From Deltaproteobacteria bacterium (lineage in GTDB: Bacteria > Desulfobacterota > Syntrophia > Syntrophales > JACQWR01): a stretch of 64,000 nucleotides of DNA. This document shows, piece after piece, positions 1 to 9,126 of this stretch; position 1 is the stretch's first letter; the number at the start of each line of letters is the position of its first letter. The stretch is taken from positions 55,120 to 119,119 of the forward strand of contig JACQWR010000014.1 of the NCBI GenBank assembly GCA_016209105.1. The letters run 5' to 3'. The notes beneath the pieces were generated by a model that ran no database searches, was not told the origin of the DNA, and worked only from the letters and a program-made list of their open reading frames with translations. Position numbers and translations under genes: made by a program.

Positions 1-156
1 GCGCATTCCCCGTAACTTGTTGCGGGGTAAGCGAGCGAATGGTTAATAACGATGTGAAGCCCCTCGCACTTGAGGACGGGGCTTCCCGGTGAGTAATTTT
101 ATTTTCATTGCGCCCCTTAATCCCGCCAAAAAGGCGGGACTTGCAGGTGCGCCCCC
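1..156 (+). repeat. Composite REP-like element (hairpin B + hairpin A), copy 1
   Basis: A B hairpin at about 5-28 (ATTCCCCG paired with GCGGGGT) is followed by an A element at 56-156. The A element has a first hairpin (GAAGCCCC to GGGGCTTC), an AT-rich linker ending TTCATTGCGCCCC, and a second hairpin (CCCGCC/GGCGGG) ending CTTGCAGGTGCG. The reverse complement of 49863-50022 carries the same parts in the same order. Single A or B units recur at 7428, 10381, 37946, 43433 and 51264. The left end may be cut by the window edge. Confidence 0.7.
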
Positions 157-566
157 GGTCCTTAAGGATTAAAGATTCTCCGCAGCATACTCTTAAGAAG
201 AGTTTCAATACGATCGGCAATATTACCCCCCTATTTCGGAGCGGCTTTTTCTTGACTCCCGGCTCGCTTTTCCTTACACTTTCCCGACAGAAACGCAAGT
301 TCTATCAAAAGAAGTGTTTCCGTAAAGAAGTTGTCACCGGTCATTTGACGCCGACCATGAGTTAGCAATACCGATTTCCTCGACAGGCACATATTAGGTT
401 CCAGACGGAGAGCTTCAAGTCAGACTAGTGATCTATGGCTAAACCGTTATTCTTTGTGTGGGGTTGTATATGAAACGGTTCGTCTCTATTCTGCCATTTC
501 TGCTATTATCGCGTTGATAATTGCGATGACGGGGAGAGGGCGAGCGGTATTGCTGGAAAGGATGAG
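157..566. other. Intergenic region upstream of the DUF4384 gene
   Basis: I see no convincing gene here. Around 170-200 there is half of a B-type repeat (AAGATTCTCCGCAGC). The short open frame at 108-365 runs through repeat sequence and has no recognisable product. A Shine-Dalgarno-like AAGGATGAG lies just before the next gene, so its promoter should be in this stretch, but I cannot place it. Confidence 0.5.
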
Positions 567-1382
567 ATGAGGAAACTTCTGACGGCGCTGTTTTTTTTCT
601 GGATGGCGGCTGTTTCCTATGCCGGGGAAAAGCCGGTAATGGTAGAGGCGGACGGCGAGGCCTATCTGGGCGAGATAGATACCCAGAAGGAGGCCATGGG
701 CAGGGCACGGGCGGATGCGCAGAGCAAGGCAGTGGAAAAGGCGCTGGGCGTCTTCATAAAGGCTCACACCATCGTGTCCAACAGCCAGCTTGCCGAGGAC
801 CTTGTCTATGCCTCCGTCCGCGGGAAGATCCAGAAGACGGAGATCATAGCGGAAGGGTGGGATAAAACAGACAGGAGCCTCTACCGAGTCAAGCTCCGAG
901 CCCTTATCGAGCCGGTCTATCCTGAACGGGGAGAGGGACTTTCTGCGAGGCTTTCTCTTTCAAAAACGGACGTAAGGGAAGGCGATGAGGTTCAGATATT
1001 CTATCAGGTAAGCAGAGACTCCTATGTCTATATCTTCTCCATTGCCGCAGACGGCTCCGTAACGCTCCTTCTGCCGAATGCTCTTATCCCTGACAATTTT
1101 GCAAAAGCGGGAACAACCTACCATTTCCCGCCGCCGGATAGCCGGATTCACCTGAACGCCATGTTCCTGCCAGCCTATAAAAACACCTCCGCTGAAGAGA
1201 AAATCAAGATCATTGCTACCAAACAGAAAGAAGATATCCTCCCCCTTGGTTTTAAGGAAGGGGTTTTCCAGGTTTACGATACAAAGTCCACGGGGATGAT
1301 CAGTGATCTCGTGAGAAGGTTGGGTCAAATTGAACTCACGGACTGGACAGAGGCTACGGCCGTTTACCATCTCAAGAGGTAA
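567..1382 (+). CDS. Exported DUF4384-domain protein
   Basis: This is a 271-residue protein with an N-terminal signal peptide (a short basic start, a hydrophobic stretch and a likely cleavage after SYAG). Residues about 25-115 resemble the LPP20/FlgT-like domain: an EADGEAYLG start, then an alanine-rich helix and a region that ends LRALIEPVYP. Residues about 125-230 match the DUF4384 pattern, with LSLSKTDVREGDEV followed by YVYIFSIAADGSVTLLLPN. DUF4384 proteins are exported and of unknown exact role, often linked to envelope stress or caspase-like partners. No such partner is adjacent. The ATG is preceded by AAGGATGAG. Function beyond the cell envelope location is not known. Confidence 0.8.
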   Translation: MRKLLTALFFFWMAAVSYAGEKPVMVEADGEAYLGEIDTQKEAMGRARADAQSKAVEKALGVFIKAHTIVSNSQLAEDLVYASVRGKIQKTEIIAEGWDKTDRSLYRVKLRALIEPVYPERGEGLSARLSLSKTDVREGDEVQIFYQVSRDSYVYIFSIAADGSVTLLLPNALIPDNFAKAGTTYHFPPPDSRIHLNAMFLPAYKNTSAEEKIKIIATKQKEDILPLGFKEGVFQVYDTKSTGMISDLVRRLGQIELTDWTEATAVYHLKR

Positions 1383-1429
1383 GAAATAATACCGATAGAG
1401 GTACTTCTTATTCTGTCAGGAACTATGCC

Positions 1430-3133
1430 ATGACTGAGAAACCGTCATTCCTCCCTTTTCCAATTCCCGAGCTTAAACTCCGGAATATGAGAATAGGCAA
1501 AGAAGACATTTTACGGCGGTCCTTCTCGGTGGTCCCCGATGACTTTTTCAGAATCTACCGGAACGAAACCCTCCGGGTGGAAATGGAATTCCACCGGGAG
1601 GAAGTCAACGCCAAGGTGCTCCTCTATACAAATATTGAATGTTCAAAAGACGAATGGCAAGAGCTGGAATTTGAGCGGAAAACAGCCAGAGTCTATAGCC
1701 TGTCATACAAGGTTGCCCGCTGCGGGAGCTATAAGTTCAAAATAAAGTATTCTCTCGATGACGGCAAAACCTGGTACTGGGACAGGGTTCCCTTCAGCCA
1801 GGTGATCGTGGATCCGGAGGCGTTGCGGGATGTCAGGATGTATACGCTCATACCGGCGGTATCCGGTACTATCAACGACTGGATAGAACTGCTCCCCAAG
1901 ATTGCGGCGCTTGGTTTCAATGCGGTCCATCTGCTGCCCATTACCAGTCTTGATTTTTCAGAGAGTCCCTATTCGGCCTACGATCTTTTTTCCATCGAAA
2001 AAACCTACGATGGAGAAAACACCTATTCAAGATTTGCGGTCTTTGAACAATTTATTGAAAAAGCCAGGGAGTTGGGGATCAGGCTTTGTTTTGACCTGGT
2101 GCTGAACCATATCGGTATCCGTAGTAAAATGGTGCAGATGTGCCCGGAATGGATCATGCCTGACAACTCTGAGAAAGACGGCCTGAAGCGCGCCGGGTGC
2201 TGGCATATGAATTCCTGGCAGAAATGGGGTGATCTGGTAAAAATATATTACGACCATCCCCATCCGGACATGCGCAGAGATATCTGGGATTATATGACAA
2301 AGTATTCCCTGTTCTGGTCCCATTTCGCGCAGCTTACGGGCGGCATGATCCGTCTCGACAACCTGCATTCAAGCCATGAAGGGTTTATCACACATCTGCT
2401 TGACGAGCTGCGTGGCGCCTATCCAAACATGGGTGTAATGGCTGAGTTCTTTACCGATTCCAATACGATCCTGAAAAAAGCTGCGGAATGGCAAATTAAT
2501 CTTTTTCTTGCTAACCAGTGGGAATACCCCTATGCCTCCAATCTGCGGGAGTATCTGCGGTATATTCACGATATAGGCAAGAAGGTCCGTTTTCATATTC
2601 CCATCACCACCCACGATACAGGCGTTCCCGCCCAACTGTTCGGCAAGGCAGGTGCTGCCGTGCCGCGCTATGCGGTGACGGCTCTCATGGGTACCGGACA
2701 AACCGGCATCGTGCAGGGAGTTGAATACGGGCATCCCAAAAAAATAGAATTTATTGGCAGGAAAGAAAAGTATGAATTCCGGGAGAACGAATCTATTGCG
2801 GAAGGAATAAGAACAATTAACCGCGTATGTGCGGAATCCTCCGTGTTTCATAAGCACGGGAATTTGGAATTCGTTGACGGTAACCATGGCGCGGTGCTGG
2901 GCGCCCTGCGCTACCCGGATGGAGAACGCGGCGACCGTTATCTGATCTTTGCCAATCTTGATGTTCATAACGGCTATCGGTTACCGGTTAACCTTGCATC
3001 GCTCGTAAAGAATACCGGGAACGTGCCGATAGAGGATAGAATAAGCGGGTCCCGGTACGAGTCGCCTGTTTGCGACATGACGATTGATATCGAGCCCTGC
3101 GGGGTCAGGATATTGAGGATCGGGAACGCTTAG
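1430..3133 (+). CDS. GH13-family alpha-glucan-active enzyme (alpha-amylase or debranching-like)
   Basis: This 567-residue protein has an N-terminal beta-sandwich (about 1-135) and a GH13 (alpha-amylase family) TIM barrel. The four GH13 regions are visible: DLVLNHIG (region I), MIRLDN with the nucleophile Asp at about residue 310 (II), GVMAEFF with the acid/base Glu at about 339 (III), and THDT with the transition-state Asp at about 396 (IV, THD in place of the usual NHD). It has no signal peptide, so it is probably cytoplasmic and acts on glycogen or maltodextrins, by debranching or transfer. No other glycogen gene is next to it. The exact substrate cannot be read from sequence. Confidence 0.8.
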   Translation: MTEKPSFLPFPIPELKLRNMRIGKEDILRRSFSVVPDDFFRIYRNETLRVEMEFHREEVNAKVLLYTNIECSKDEWQELEFERKTARVYSLSYKVARCGSYKFKIKYSLDDGKTWYWDRVPFSQVIVDPEALRDVRMYTLIPAVSGTINDWIELLPKIAALGFNAVHLLPITSLDFSESPYSAYDLFSIEKTYDGENTYSRFAVFEQFIEKARELGIRLCFDLVLNHIGIRSKMVQMCPEWIMPDNSEKDGLKRAGCWHMNSWQKWGDLVKIYYDHPHPDMRRDIWDYMTKYSLFWSHFAQLTGGMIRLDNLHSSHEGFITHLLDELRGAYPNMGVMAEFFTDSNTILKKAAEWQINLFLANQWEYPYASNLREYLRYIHDIGKKVRFHIPITTHDTGVPAQLFGKAGAAVPRYAVTALMGTGQTGIVQGVEYGHPKKIEFIGRKEKYEFRENESIAEGIRTINRVCAESSVFHKHGNLEFVDGNHGAVLGALRYPDGERGDRYLIFANLDVHNGYRLPVNLASLVKNTGNVPIEDRISGSRYESPVCDMTIDIEPCGVRILRIGNA

Positions 3134-3136
3134 AAG

Positions 3137-4306
3137 TTAGGCTGCCCGCAGGGCGTCAACGATATTCATACGCGCCGCCCGGAAAGCGGGCAGCACCCCG
3201 CCGATAAAACCCATGGCCAGAGAGAAAAACAGCGTTTGGCCGACAATCTCCGGGGTCAGGGAAAAGGAAAAGGCAAGTTCGGAAAATGTCTGCCAGTTCA
3301 TCGTTGATATGGTGAGGAGCTGCATGAATGAGGCGAAGAACAGGCCGACCAGTCCTCCGGTCAACCCGAGGAGCAGGGATTCGATAAGAAATGCCATGAG
3401 GATATTCCGCCTCCGGAAACCCAGGGCGCGGAGCGTGCCGATTTCACCCGTGCGGTTGGCTACGGCCGCATACATGGTAATCATAGCCCCCACAACTGCT
3501 CCGAGAGAAAAGATGGTGGTCAACGATAAGCCGAGGAGACTCAGAAAATTTGACATCATCTCCGACTGGTCCGCATAATATTGGGTCTCCCGCTTTGCTT
3601 CCAGGGTAAAGCGCGGGTTGCTCTCCACCAGCTCCTTGAATCCCTGAAAATCTGATGAACTGCGGAGCTTAAAAAGCACGGAGGAATAGACGGGCCTGCG
3701 AAACGCCCGCATCAACTGGTCCGCGTCACCCCAGATTTCAGAGCTGTAGCCCGTATTGCCCGCATCGAATATCCCTACAACGGTCCAGTCAGACAGGGCA
3801 AAACGGAGGGTTTCACCCAACCCCCCGCCTTTATATCGCTTGGCGATGTTTGCGCCGGCAATGATTTCAAAAGACGCGGGCCGGGGCAACCGGCCTGCCG
3901 TCAGTTGCACCTGCGGTCGCAGAGGAAGCGAAGCCTCGCCGATCCCCCGTACCTGAATCATTGCCGGTTTATCGCTTCCTCTCCGGGAGAGATTCACCAG
4001 AACAACGATTTCCTTTGCCAGCAAGCGCTTGCCGTTTTCTCCGATGGAAATTTCCGGCTGGGTCTCCACGATCGAGGCCTGGAGACGGTCAATGCCGCTC
4101 ATCACCTCGGAGTGGGATCCCTTGCGGATCACCACCACGTTGTCGTAGGCGCCGGTTTCTACCAGCGTTTTGCGAAGCCCCTCGGCAAGCATCAGTACCG
4201 ATGCAAAGACAAAAACGACTAAGGCCATGCCCGAAGCCGTAAGGACGGTCGTAAGCCTCCTTGTCCAGAGATTCCGAAGACTGTAGGAAAAGGGGATGTT
4301 CATCAT
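3137..4306 (-). CDS. ABC transporter permease, FtsX/MacB type (first permease)
   Basis: This 389-residue permease has the MacB/FtsX layout: one N-terminal membrane helix (about 20-42), a large periplasmic domain (about 45-260), and three C-terminal helices with the conserved GEIGTLRALGFRR segment before the second. It is the last gene of a four-gene minus-strand operon (adaptor, ATPase, permease, permease). Its ATGATG start overlaps the stop of the preceding permease, so translation is probably coupled. Such systems move lipoproteins, lipids or amphipathic compounds from the periplasmic face of the inner membrane. The substrate is unknown. Confidence 0.87.
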   Translation of the reverse strand: MMNIPFSYSLRNLWTRRLTTVLTASGMALVVFVFASVLMLAEGLRKTLVETGAYDNVVVIRKGSHSEVMSGIDRLQASIVETQPEISIGENGKRLLAKEIVVLVNLSRRGSDKPAMIQVRGIGEASLPLRPQVQLTAGRLPRPASFEIIAGANIAKRYKGGGLGETLRFALSDWTVVGIFDAGNTGYSSEIWGDADQLMRAFRRPVYSSVLFKLRSSSDFQGFKELVESNPRFTLEAKRETQYYADQSEMMSNFLSLLGLSLTTIFSLGAVVGAMITMYAAVANRTGEIGTLRALGFRRRNILMAFLIESLLLGLTGGLVGLFFASFMQLLTISTMNWQTFSELAFSFSLTPEIVGQTLFFSLAMGFIGGVLPAFRAARMNIVDALRAA

Positions 4307-5460
4307 CCGATCCTTCGCAAGCCATCGGCAACCTTGAGGCTCACGGCGCGCCAGGCCGGGAATAGCGCCGCGGCCAGCCCGACGATGAACGTGGCGGCGA
4401 TATCCAGGTAAATGGTCTGGCTCTTGACGTTGAATATGGGGAAAAAGGTGCTCATGGCCTCTCCGAATGCCTCGGCAGCGGGGTAGGTGAAGGCAATGCC
4501 CAGCGCACAGCCCATAAACGCAATGATGAGGGATTCGCCGAAGATAATTCCGGCGATATGCCCGCCGCCGAACCCCAGGGTTTTCATGATGGCGTATTCC
4601 CCGATGCGCTCCCGCGCCGTCATTGCCATGGTGTTTGCCATGACGGCCATGATGATGATGATTACGACGAAGGCGACGATCCGGATGGCGATGATGATGG
4701 CCTCCGTCATGGAAACAAATCCCAGTTGGAATGCCTTTTCCGTCTCCGTCATAGTTTCCGCCAGCGAGTTCTTGAACGTCTTGTCTATCGCCGCAGCCAC
4801 CTCAGCGGCGCGATCGGGATGCGTTACCCCTATTGAGTACCAGCCGACCTGATCGGCGCGACGGGGCACCGTCTTTCTTAACGATTCATTGAGATAATCC
4901 CAGTGAAAGAAGAACTGGGTCTCATCGGTGCCCTTCTGAGCGCCACGGTATATGCCTCTTAGGTTAAAATCCCAGTTGCCGGTGAATATGGTGCCTTTGA
5001 GGGTTATGGTGTCTCCTATCTTCCAACCGAATTTTTCCGCTGTCTTTCTGCCGGCAACGCCGGCCTTTTTGTCGCGCAAAAAGTCTTTTTTCTGTTTTTC
5101 CGGAAGGATAAATTCGGGATACAGTTCGAGGAAGGATTTTGCATCCACGGCGAAATTCGGGATGAAATTTTTTTCCGAGAGGTAAATGCCGCCGAACCAA
5201 CTGGCGTAGGTGATCTGCTTTACGCCGGGTATCTGGCTGATTTTTTCCTTGTACGAGAGAGGCAGAAAAAAGATGATGGATATGGAATTTCTGGTGACCA
5301 GCCGCGTGGCCGATGATGCCTCGACACCCGCATACCATGCCCCCACGACCGTTTGCAGAAGACCAAAGGCGAGGATGGCAATGGCAATGCCGAGAACGGT
5401 CAACGAAGTGCGGAGTTTGTGCCGGAAAGCATTCTTAATGACCAGCCTGAATGTCTGCAT
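4303..5460 (-). CDS. ABC transporter permease, FtsX/MacB type (second permease)
   Basis: This 385-residue paralogue of its neighbour has the same one-plus-three membrane helix layout and a periplasmic MacB_PCD-like domain in between. The conserved GEYAIMKTLGFGGGH lies at the start of the C-terminal membrane block. It overlaps the ATPase gene upstream by 26 bases and the downstream permease by 4 bases. Two different permeases plus one ATPase suggest a heterodimeric transporter like LolCDE, but the separate periplasmic adaptor is a MacA-like trait. The substrate is not apparent. Confidence 0.87.
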   Translation of the reverse strand: MQTFRLVIKNAFRHKLRTSLTVLGIAIAILAFGLLQTVVGAWYAGVEASSATRLVTRNSISIIFFLPLSYKEKISQIPGVKQITYASWFGGIYLSEKNFIPNFAVDAKSFLELYPEFILPEKQKKDFLRDKKAGVAGRKTAEKFGWKIGDTITLKGTIFTGNWDFNLRGIYRGAQKGTDETQFFFHWDYLNESLRKTVPRRADQVGWYSIGVTHPDRAAEVAAAIDKTFKNSLAETMTETEKAFQLGFVSMTEAIIIAIRIVAFVVIIIIMAVMANTMAMTARERIGEYAIMKTLGFGGGHIAGIIFGESLIIAFMGCALGIAFTYPAAEAFGEAMSTFFPIFNVKSQTIYLDIAATFIVGLAAALFPAWRAVSLKVADGLRRIG

Positions 5461-6136
5461 TCAACACACCCTTATCCAGTTCCCTGACGATATGGGCCTT
5501 CTCCGCTGCACGCGGATCATGCGTAACCATGATGATTGTCTTGCCGAGTTCGTGTACAAGCCGTTCCATGAGGTCTAATGTTTCCTTTGCCGATACACGG
5601 TCCAAATCGCCCGTGGGTTCGTCCGCCACGAGGATTACGGGATCGGTGACGACGGCACGCGCTATGGCGACGCGCTGCTGCTGTCCGCCGGAAAGCTGGG
5701 ACGGATAGTGCTCCATGCGGTCTGCAAGATTGACGATCCGGAGGGCCATGCGCGCGTGTTCCTTTCGTTCTTTCCTCGAAAGGCCGGAGAGAAGCAGCGG
5801 GAGTTCGACGTTTTCGAATGCAGTCAGCACGGGAATGAGATTATAGAATTGAAAGATGAAACCGACGTGCGAGTGCCGCCATTGGGCAAGCTCCGTCTCC
5901 GAAAGAGCCGTAATGTCGAGACCTCCGACACGGACACTGCCTGAGTCGGCCTTGTCAATGCCGGCGATGAGATTCAAGAGCGTGCTCTTGCCCGAACCGG
6001 AGGGGCCCATCAACGCAAGGAATTCCCCCTCCGCAATGTCGAGCGTGATATCTTGCAGTACGGGCAGTATCTGACTTCCGCGACGGTAGGATTTGTAGAG
6101 ATGATTGATCTCCACGATAAATTTTCTTTGTTCCAT
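5435..6136 (-). CDS. ABC transporter ATP-binding protein, LolD/MacB type
   Basis: This 233-residue ATPase has Walker A GPSGSGKST (about residues 40-48), the signature LSGGQQQR, Walker B VILVADEPTGDLD and the switch His in TMVTHD-like sequence (IIMVTHD). It belongs to the LolD/MacB/FtsE group that powers FtsX-type permeases. Its ATG directly follows the TAA of the adaptor gene with no spacer, and its 3' end overlaps the permease start, so all four genes are probably one transcript. It should act on the cytoplasmic face of the inner membrane. Confidence 0.93.
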   Translation of the reverse strand: MEQRKFIVEINHLYKSYRRGSQILPVLQDITLDIAEGEFLALMGPSGSGKSTLLNLIAGIDKADSGSVRVGGLDITALSETELAQWRHSHVGFIFQFYNLIPVLTAFENVELPLLLSGLSRKERKEHARMALRIVNLADRMEHYPSQLSGGQQQRVAIARAVVTDPVILVADEPTGDLDRVSAKETLDLMERLVHELGKTIIMVTHDPRAAEKAHIVRELDKGVLNADIQAGH

Positions 6137-7354
6137 TTACTTTTCAGCAACCTTTATTTTGGCGCCGTTCTTCAGGTTATCTGTCGGCTTGGCGATGATC
6201 CGGTCTCCGGCCTTTATGCCGTCGAGGATTTCGATCATATCGCCCAATTGCTTGCCGGTTTTGACGGGTTTCTCTGCCGCCCGGTTCCCGTTCATGAGCA
6301 GGACAACCTGCCTGTTATTGCGCGTAACGATGGCCGCCCGGTTAACGGCAATGCGGGGACTTTGCTCGGCGGGCTGCACGGGTCTCGATAAAAAAGCGAC
6401 CTTCGCACTCATCTCGGGCAATATGCGCTTGTCTTTGTCGAGGAACGCCACTTTGATAAGAACGGTTGCCTTTGTACGGTCAGCGGTTGGCACGATCATG
6501 TGCACTGTCCCGCGGAACCGTGCATCCGGCAATGCATCAAGCTGTATCTCGCAGGATTGTCCCCGGGTTACATTCTGAAGATTGGATTCAGAGACATCAA
6601 CCTCAACCTGAAGAGAGCCCATATCGGCAATGGTGACGACCGAGGCCTTGGCATTTGCGGCCGCGCCGAGCGGCGTGACAATATCGCCTACATCCGCATT
6701 CTTTGTCAACACCACGGCATCAAAGGGTGCGCGTATGATCGAGTATTCCAAGGAAACTGTTGCCGCGCGGAGTGCGGCTTGGCCGGCTTTAATTCCCGCT
6801 TCCGCGCTTTTTACGGCCGCCGCCGCTTTTTTGTAGCGCGCATCCGCCGCATCGAACTGTGCATTGGTAACCAAGCCCTGCGCAAGCAATTCCCGGTTCC
6901 GGTTAAAGAAAAGTGCGGCCTCATTCAACTCGACCCGGGACTGTTCAAGACTGAAATAGGACATGTTCAAGTTTGCCGCTGCCTGGTCTTTTAATGCTGC
7001 AGCATCATCACCCTCCAGGTGCGCAATCATGTCTCCTTTCTTAACGATGCTTCCTTCCTCAACCGACAGTGATACCAGGCGTCCGGTTATCTTTGATGCA
7101 ACCGCTGCCTTTCTCTGTGCAACAACATATCCGCTTGCATTCAATAAGGTGAATGTCTGGGAGGGATAGACCCGGGAAACGGTGGTGAGTTCCACGGGAA
7201 TCGCCGGGGTTAATATGCCCGCAGAATAGAGAAGGGCGCCCAGGGCAATCAGGATGGCGGGTAACGCCCAGCGCAGCCACGTTCTCGACCTCGTACCGTG
7301 GAAGGATTGTTCGGATTTATCTATCCTTAATTTTGAAAGGTCGTCATGCGTCAT
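6137..7354 (-). CDS. Periplasmic adaptor subunit (HlyD/MacA/RND-MFP family)
   Basis: This membrane-fusion protein of about 405 residues starts at MTHDDL (ATG at 7354, AAGGA nine bases upstream). The frame is open further upstream, but that extension has no Shine-Dalgarno site. A single membrane anchor lies at about residues 30-50. A biotinyl-lipoyl-like half (SLSVEEGSIVKKGDMIAHLEG), an alpha-helical hairpin with a long heptad-like stretch, the second lipoyl half (YSIIRAPFDAVVL) and beta-barrel domains follow. It is the first gene of the operon with the ATPase and two permeases, which makes this a MacAB-like tripartite efflux or export system. The outer-membrane channel is not in this window. 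Confidence 0.9.
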   Translation of the reverse strand: MTHDDLSKLRIDKSEQSFHGTRSRTWLRWALPAILIALGALLYSAGILTPAIPVELTTVSRVYPSQTFTLLNASGYVVAQRKAAVASKITGRLVSLSVEEGSIVKKGDMIAHLEGDDAAALKDQAAANLNMSYFSLEQSRVELNEAALFFNRNRELLAQGLVTNAQFDAADARYKKAAAAVKSAEAGIKAGQAALRAATVSLEYSIIRAPFDAVVLTKNADVGDIVTPLGAAANAKASVVTIADMGSLQVEVDVSESNLQNVTRGQSCEIQLDALPDARFRGTVHMIVPTADRTKATVLIKVAFLDKDKRILPEMSAKVAFLSRPVQPAEQSPRIAVNRAAIVTRNNRQVVLLMNGNRAAEKPVKTGKQLGDMIEILDGIKAGDRIIAKPTDNLKNGAKIKVAEK

Positions 7355-7427
7355 TGTTCGGGTTCCTTCTGAAAAGCGGTGCGGTGAACAGGGGGCATTA
7401 TACCAGAACAAATACCAAATAATGAAG

Positions 7428-7462
7428 AATTGAAGCTCTCCGTGAGCACGCTCACGGGAAAT
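7428..7462 (+). repeat. REP-like hairpin, B unit
   Basis: The stretch reads ATTGAAGCTCTCCGTGAGC, then a short loop and GCTCACGGG, and continues towards GCCGAA. It has the same plan as the B hairpins at 10381 and 49982 and lies between the adaptor gene and the PilZ gene. Confidence 0.45.
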
Positions 7463-7519
7463 ACGTGCGCTGCCGAAGCAGGTTCACACCGTGTTATGCG
7501 GTAAAACTGCCGAGGAGAT

Positions 7520-8200
7520 TTATTTGTGTAATTTCCCCTCGGCAAGGCGCTGGCGCTGTATCGCCAAGATTTTATTGGAAAGGAGCTGTTCCATATCGGG
7601 GTTGCCGTAGAGAAACTTCACCGCCACGAACTGGATCTTTTTGATCTTACCGGGAAGGGTGGACAGCCATGATCGTATAACGCGAGCCTCCACTGCAAAC
7701 AGCCGTTGATCAATTTCCAGCTTGAGGGGGATAGTGTCGTCCGCGCTCAGTTGGCCGATTTTATCGTCGGTGAACCGCGCGCCACCGAGGGAAATATCAA
7801 TGAGGTTCAGCTTGTTTTCCCGGTGATAGAGGGATAAACCGCAGTCTAATGTCGGCTTGATGCGAAAATGCAAACGGACGTTCATCTCTTCCGCCGTGGA
7901 TTTGCGTTCGAGAACCAGCGCCGTTGAATGTTGGAGGGATCCGATTTTGTAGTCGTTTATAAAAGAGGTGACTTTTGCTGAAAAACCATACCGTTCCGTC
8001 TGACCTCCTTGAGTGATGCAGTATGTCACAATAACACCTTGTCCCAACTGGCTGGAAGCAAGTTGCTGGCTGGGCTGGGAAATGGTGATCTTCCGACCGG
8101 ACACTTCGTACACGATGGCATTGAGCAAGCGAAAATTGCCTCGGTGATAATCGTTTTCGAAAACGAAATCAATGCGTAATCCCGGCGTGATTTCACTCAT
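7520..8200 (-). CDS. PilZ-domain protein (c-di-GMP binding), paralogue 1
   Basis: This protein of about 226 residues starts at MSEITPG. The N-terminal part (about 1-100) resembles the YcgR-type flagellar brake domain. The C-terminal PilZ domain has the arginine-containing RLHFRIKP stretch and the IDISLGGARF (D/NxSxxG) motif, which bind cyclic di-GMP. It is very similar along its whole length to the next gene (8304-8984), including the ends RLAEGKLHK and RLAEGKMRR, so the two arose by tandem duplication. Such proteins tune motility, polysaccharide or secretion systems. No target gene is adjacent. Confidence 0.8.
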   Translation of the reverse strand: MSEITPGLRIDFVFENDYHRGNFRLLNAIVYEVSGRKITISQPSQQLASSQLGQGVIVTYCITQGGQTERYGFSAKVTSFINDYKIGSLQHSTALVLERKSTAEEMNVRLHFRIKPTLDCGLSLYHRENKLNLIDISLGGARFTDDKIGQLSADDTIPLKLEIDQRLFAVEARVIRSWLSTLPGKIKKIQFVAVKFLYGNPDMEQLLSNKILAIQRQRLAEGKLHK

Positions 8201-8303
8201 CTTGGACAGGGGCTCCCTTCCGATGGGGGGAGAATAGGATGAGAAATGATTTTGTGTCAAGGAGAAAGGGGACGTCACGTTTCCGTCTGACGCATGGCAT
8301 GGC

Positions 8304-8984
8304 TCACCGGCGCATTTTCCCCTCGGCAAGGCGCTGGCGTTCGATCATCATGATCTTGTTCGAAAGGAGCCGTTCCATGTTCCGGTTGCCGGTCGGGAAG
8401 CTTACCGCCACGCAGTTGATCTTTCTGTTCCAGCCGGCGAGGCTCGATAACCATGATCGTACAACGCGAGCGTCAACTTCGAACGCATTTTGATCAATTT
8501 TCAGCTTGAGGCGGATCGTATCGTTTGGTTTCGGAGAGGGGACTGCATCGTAGCTGAACTGGGCGCCGCCCAGGGAAATATCAATGAGGTTCAATTTGCT
8601 TCCCCGGTAATGGAGGGATAAACTGCTGTCTAAGGTGGGTCGGATACGGAAAGAAAGACGGACGTTCATTTGTTCGGGTTCGGACTTCCGTTCGAGAACC
8701 AGTGTTTCTACCTGTTCGCGGGATGCGATTTCATAGTCTTGCGTGAAATTCGTGACTTTGGCCAAACAACCATACCGTTCCGTCTGTCCGCCTTCTCGAA
8801 CGCAGTAGGTCACGACAAAAGTTTTTCCTAAGTGACCATCCGTCAACGGCGGGACGCACTGTGAAATGATAATCTTCCTATCGAGTACGTCGTAGACCGT
8901 GGCTTTGAACATGCGAGAGTTGCTGCTCTGATAATCGCTGTTCAGAATAAGATCAACATGGATTCCCGGTTTGATCGCGCTCAT
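8304..8984 (-). CDS. PilZ-domain protein (c-di-GMP binding), paralogue 2
   Basis: This 226-residue tandem copy of the preceding gene starts at MSAIKPG (ATG at 8984). The frame is open for another 128 codons upstream, but that part overlaps the MFS gene and is low-complexity and Cys-rich, so I do not include it. It has a YcgR-like N-terminal domain and a PilZ domain with LSFRIRP and IDISLGGAQF. Both copies keep the c-di-GMP motifs, so both could be functional receptors. The flanking non-coding DNA is also partly shared, so the duplication covered more than the gene. Confidence 0.8.
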   Translation of the reverse strand: MSAIKPGIHVDLILNSDYQSSNSRMFKATVYDVLDRKIIISQCVPPLTDGHLGKTFVVTYCVREGGQTERYGCLAKVTNFTQDYEIASREQVETLVLERKSEPEQMNVRLSFRIRPTLDSSLSLHYRGSKLNLIDISLGGAQFSYDAVPSPKPNDTIRLKLKIDQNAFEVDARVVRSWLSSLAGWNRKINCVAVSFPTGNRNMERLLSNKIMMIERQRLAEGKMRR

Positions 8985-9126
8985 CGTTGCTCCGAACTCT
9001 CTCTTGAGGGATTGAGAAAAAAATAACCAGTCGGCAGAATAGGGAAAAAACGATTGTGTGTCAAGAAATACTGGCTGCGGCACGGGTCGTGCGCCGGCGG
9101 TCGTATTCAGAGGATTCCTAACCTTC

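Noticed and set aside
108..365. Plus-strand open frame of 85 codons at the start of the window
   Set aside because: It runs through a repeat element, has no ribosome binding site and no recognisable product.
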